Below are positions 5,521 to 7,455 of a DNA stretch of 7,455 bases, piece after piece. The position numbers were made by a program, and so were the translations under genes. The notes below the pieces were generated by a model that was not told where the DNA came from, did no database searches, and saw only the letters and a list, made by a program, of their open reading frames with translations. The stretch comes from MWFE01 sp964481075 (GTDB lineage Bacteria > Bacteroidota > Bacteroidia > Bacteroidales > Tenuifilaceae): positions 1-7,455 of the forward strand of contig CAYZSD010000166.1 in assembly GCA_964481075.1 (NCBI GenBank), given 5' to 3'. Each line of letters opens with the position of its first letter. Within the stretch, counting starts at the first letter, position 1.

Positions 5521-7455
5521 CTAATTTCCTGATGTTTTCGATGGAATTCGTATTTCGACCCTAGTACCTTGTTTACCAAGCGTTTGAAGATCTATGATGG
5601 TAACGCCATAGCTTCCTTTTCTTTTCTGCGAAAGAGCTTTAATCCTTTCTCTTGTAATAGCGGTGGCATAGCTCGTGTGATTTGTAGTAGTGCTTTTACT
5701 CATTTTCACCGATGCTTCCACACCAATGCCATCATCTTCAACAATAATGCAAACGTTGTTATCTCTCAAGCTTATTGATACACTTATTAAACCTTTCCCC
5801 TTCTTGTGAAGAATACCATGCTCAATGCTATTTTCAATGAATGGTTGAGCCAGCATTGGGGGTACTAAGATTTGAGAGGCAAGAATACTGTCTGGTATAT
5901 CTATTTGATAGTCAAACTTATCGGTAAATCTAAGTTTCTGCAATGAAAGGTAAAGTTCAAGTGTACGAATCTCTTGGTTTATGCTGATATACTCTGACCT
6001 TGAGTTGTCGAGAATTAGTCGAACAAGTCTCGAAAATGAGGAGAGGTAGTTGCCTGCTTCTTCGTTGTTGCTAGTGTATATAAAACTTTGAATAGCTGTA
6101 AGGCTATTGAATATAAAATGTGGGTTCATTTGCGAGGAAAGAAGTTTTCGTTCAAGCTCTACATTCAACCTATCGGTTCTTAGTTGGTTTATGTATGTTA
6201 TAAGATAGGCTACAACACCACTTACCAAAATAATCACCATTAAACCGATAAACCATACGGTTTTCCAGAAAGGGGGTGGGATAACTAGTTTTAGTGATGC
6301 TATTTCGCTATTGTATTCTTCGTTTGGGTGTACTTTTGAAACCTCGAAAATATATTTTCCTGGCGGAATTTTTGTATATGATACTTGGTTTTCAGATGTT
6401 TCTGACCAATTGGGGTCTACGCCTTTTAACCGATATCTATAGCGATTACCGGATGAAGAGCCATAGTTTGCCGAGGAAAAATGAATTTGGAAGAAATTTT
6501 GTGTGTAATCGAGTTCAAGTTTCTCATGCTTCGAGAAAAAATACCTGAAAGGTTTTCCAAAGATATCAAGTTGAGTTATAGAAACATTTCTCTCGTAGGG
6601 ATTGCTTTCGAACAAAATATTTGGATTAAAAACATAGAAACCATTTTGTGTGCCCAATGCAAATCTTCCATCGTTCAACAGCTTTGCGGCCTTGGTAAAA
6701 GCAATAGAAGGCAAACCATCGGATTCATTGAAAAATCTATAGGCATTGGTTTTTGAATCAATAAAAACTAATCCTATGCCAGAAGCAACCCATATTCCTC
6801 CCTGCTCATCATTTAGAAGTGAATGAATTTCAACCTGTTCAAACTCCTCTTTCAAAACTATAACAGTATCAGAGTCAATATAACACAATCCTCTATCAGT
6901 GCCTACCCATATTTTCCCATCAGCACTTTCAAGTAATGTATTAATAGTATTACTTGGTAATGAGGATTGTCCTTTTCCAGCAAGAAAATGTTTTACTTTA
7001 CCACTTGACTTATCAACTCGATTTAAACCTCTGTCGGTTGTTCCAATCCAGATGTTACCCTTTGAATCGAGCATAAGTTTTGAAGTTAACCGCGAGGTTA
7101 TTCCTGATTCTGATGGTAACATGGTTTCTATTACCTTTCCTTTACCCAAAGAAACTTGAAAATGGCCGTAATCATTACCAATCCAAACAGTATCGCTGTT
7201 TACCTTTACAGCACAGTGAATGGCAGAAGCATATCCTTCAGGTTGATGGGAGATGTATAATAGACTATATGATAGCGTTCTACGATTTATTTCGAAAATT
7301 CCAAGGGAGGTAAATACTACGATGGAACTATCCATTTCTGTGATAGTGTTTACTGGAACATCCAATATTTGAGTGAAATTATTCTGAGAATGATTATCTG
7401 AAAGGATTCTTTCAAGTGTGGTATAGAACAGCCCGCTTTCTGCGCCCAACCATAG
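5521..7455 (-). CDS. Propeller-type membrane sensor histidine kinase (LytS-like), N-terminus outside window
   Basis: The frame stays open to the window edge, giving 644 visible residues that start LWLGAESGLF, itself a propeller motif. An apparent TTG start at 7447-7449 is not real; the gene continues upstream. Reg_prop-type motifs recur at residues 2, 91, 136, 183 and 222 (W[IVL]G or WVAS followed by GL). A Y_Y_Y domain follows at about 315-393 (YRYRLKGVDPNWSE, PPGKYIFEV), then one membrane helix at about 400-421. The cytoplasmic part has the His_kinase block QMNPHFIFNSL with phosphoacceptor H446, the N box QPFIENSIEHG (N542), the G box DDGIGV (D575) and a late GKQGTRVEIRIP. It should autophosphorylate on a periplasmic signal, possibly a glycan or other ligand of the propeller, and phosphorylate the adjacent LytTR regulator. 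The ligand cannot be deduced. Unlike hybrid two-component proteins of gut Bacteroides, receiver and DNA-binding parts are on a separate gene. Confidence 0.93.
   Translation of the reverse strand, partial: LWLGAESGLFYTTLERILSDNHSQNNFTQILDVPVNTITEMDSSIVVFTSLGIFEINRRTLSYSLLYISHQPEGYASAIHCAVKVNSDTVWIGNDYGHFQVSLGKGKVIETMLPSESGITSRLTSKLMLDSKGNIWIGTTDRGLNRVDKSSGKVKHFLAGKGQSSLPSNTINTLLESADGKIWVGTDRGLCYIDSDTVIVLKEEFEQVEIHSLLNDEQGGIWVASGIGLVFIDSKTNAYRFFNESDGLPSIAFTKAAKLLNDGRFALGTQNGFYVFNPNILFESNPYERNVSITQLDIFGKPFRYFFSKHEKLELDYTQNFFQIHFSSANYGSSSGNRYRYRLKGVDPNWSETSENQVSYTKIPPGKYIFEVSKVHPNEEYNSEIASLKLVIPPPFWKTVWFIGLMVIILVSGVVAYLITYINQLRTDRLNVELERKLLSSQMNPHFIFNSLTAIQSFIYTSNNEEAGNYLSSFSRLVRLILDNSRSEYISINQEIRTLELYLSLQKLRFTDKFDYQIDIPDSILASQILVPPMLAQPFIENSIEHGILHKKGKGLISVSISLRDNNVCIIVEDDGIGVEASVKMSKSTTTNHTSYATAITRERIKALSQKRKGSYGVTIIDLQTLGKQGTRVEIRIPSKTSGN

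Noticed and set aside
6294..7313. Several plus-strand open frames of 77-91 codons (6294-6548, 6481-6756, 6899-7159, 7080-7313)
   Set aside because: They lie wholly antisense to the kinase gene, whose protein domains are clear. They show no recognisable motifs and have the composition expected of shadow frames.
7447..7449. TTG as the start codon of the sensor kinase, giving a 642-residue protein
   Set aside because: The frame continues without a stop to 7455 and the extra codons (Leu-Trp) complete a typical propeller motif LWLGAESGLF. The true start lies outside the window.

Overview
The window looks like ordinary chromosomal DNA from a member of the Bacteroidota. The evidence is AT-rich DNA, a perfect TAnnTTTG-type -7 promoter box (57-64), start codons without Shine-Dalgarno sequences, a PorT-like type IX secretion protein, and a propeller/Y_Y_Y sensor kinase paired with a LytTR regulator. 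A lineage of marine or sediment Bacteroidales/Marinilabiliales type is plausible, but I cannot fix it from sequence alone.

Layout. One gene is on the + strand: a TrmH/SpoU-family RNA 2'-O-methyltransferase (84-845) with its own promoter. It converges on a five-gene minus-strand run and overlaps its last gene by 11 bp. In transcription order (right to left) the run is: a membrane sensor histidine kinase of LytS type with N-terminal propeller repeats (7455-5521, cut by the window edge); a 162-bp gap rich in hairpins and short repeats; a LytTR-type response regulator (5358-4606); a class II CPD photolyase (4585-3230); a PorT-like outer-membrane protein (3138-2398, GTG start); and a COG2509-type FAD-dependent dehydrogenase (2391-835). 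The spacings are 162, 20, 91 and 6 bp, so RR-phr and porT-FAD are the best-supported co-transcribed pairs.

How they fit. The kinase and regulator are very likely a cognate pair: the kinase senses an extracytoplasmic signal and the regulator binds DNA. Whether they control the photolyase and porT beside them is untested, but the shared strand and tight spacing make it a reasonable hypothesis. The photolyase is DNA repair, PorT belongs to secretion, and the FAD enzyme has no assigned substrate, so the run may be no more than a shared transcription unit.

Novelty. I see no phage, CRISPR, toxin-antitoxin, transposase or RNA gene. The least ordinary stretch is the kinase/regulator gap. There two GC-rich hairpins are separated and flanked by copies of GGTTAAAG, followed by two near-palindromes. 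This resembles a REP-like dispersed element inserted in AT-rich DNA, or a structured leader between the two genes. I do not see an undescribed multi-gene system.
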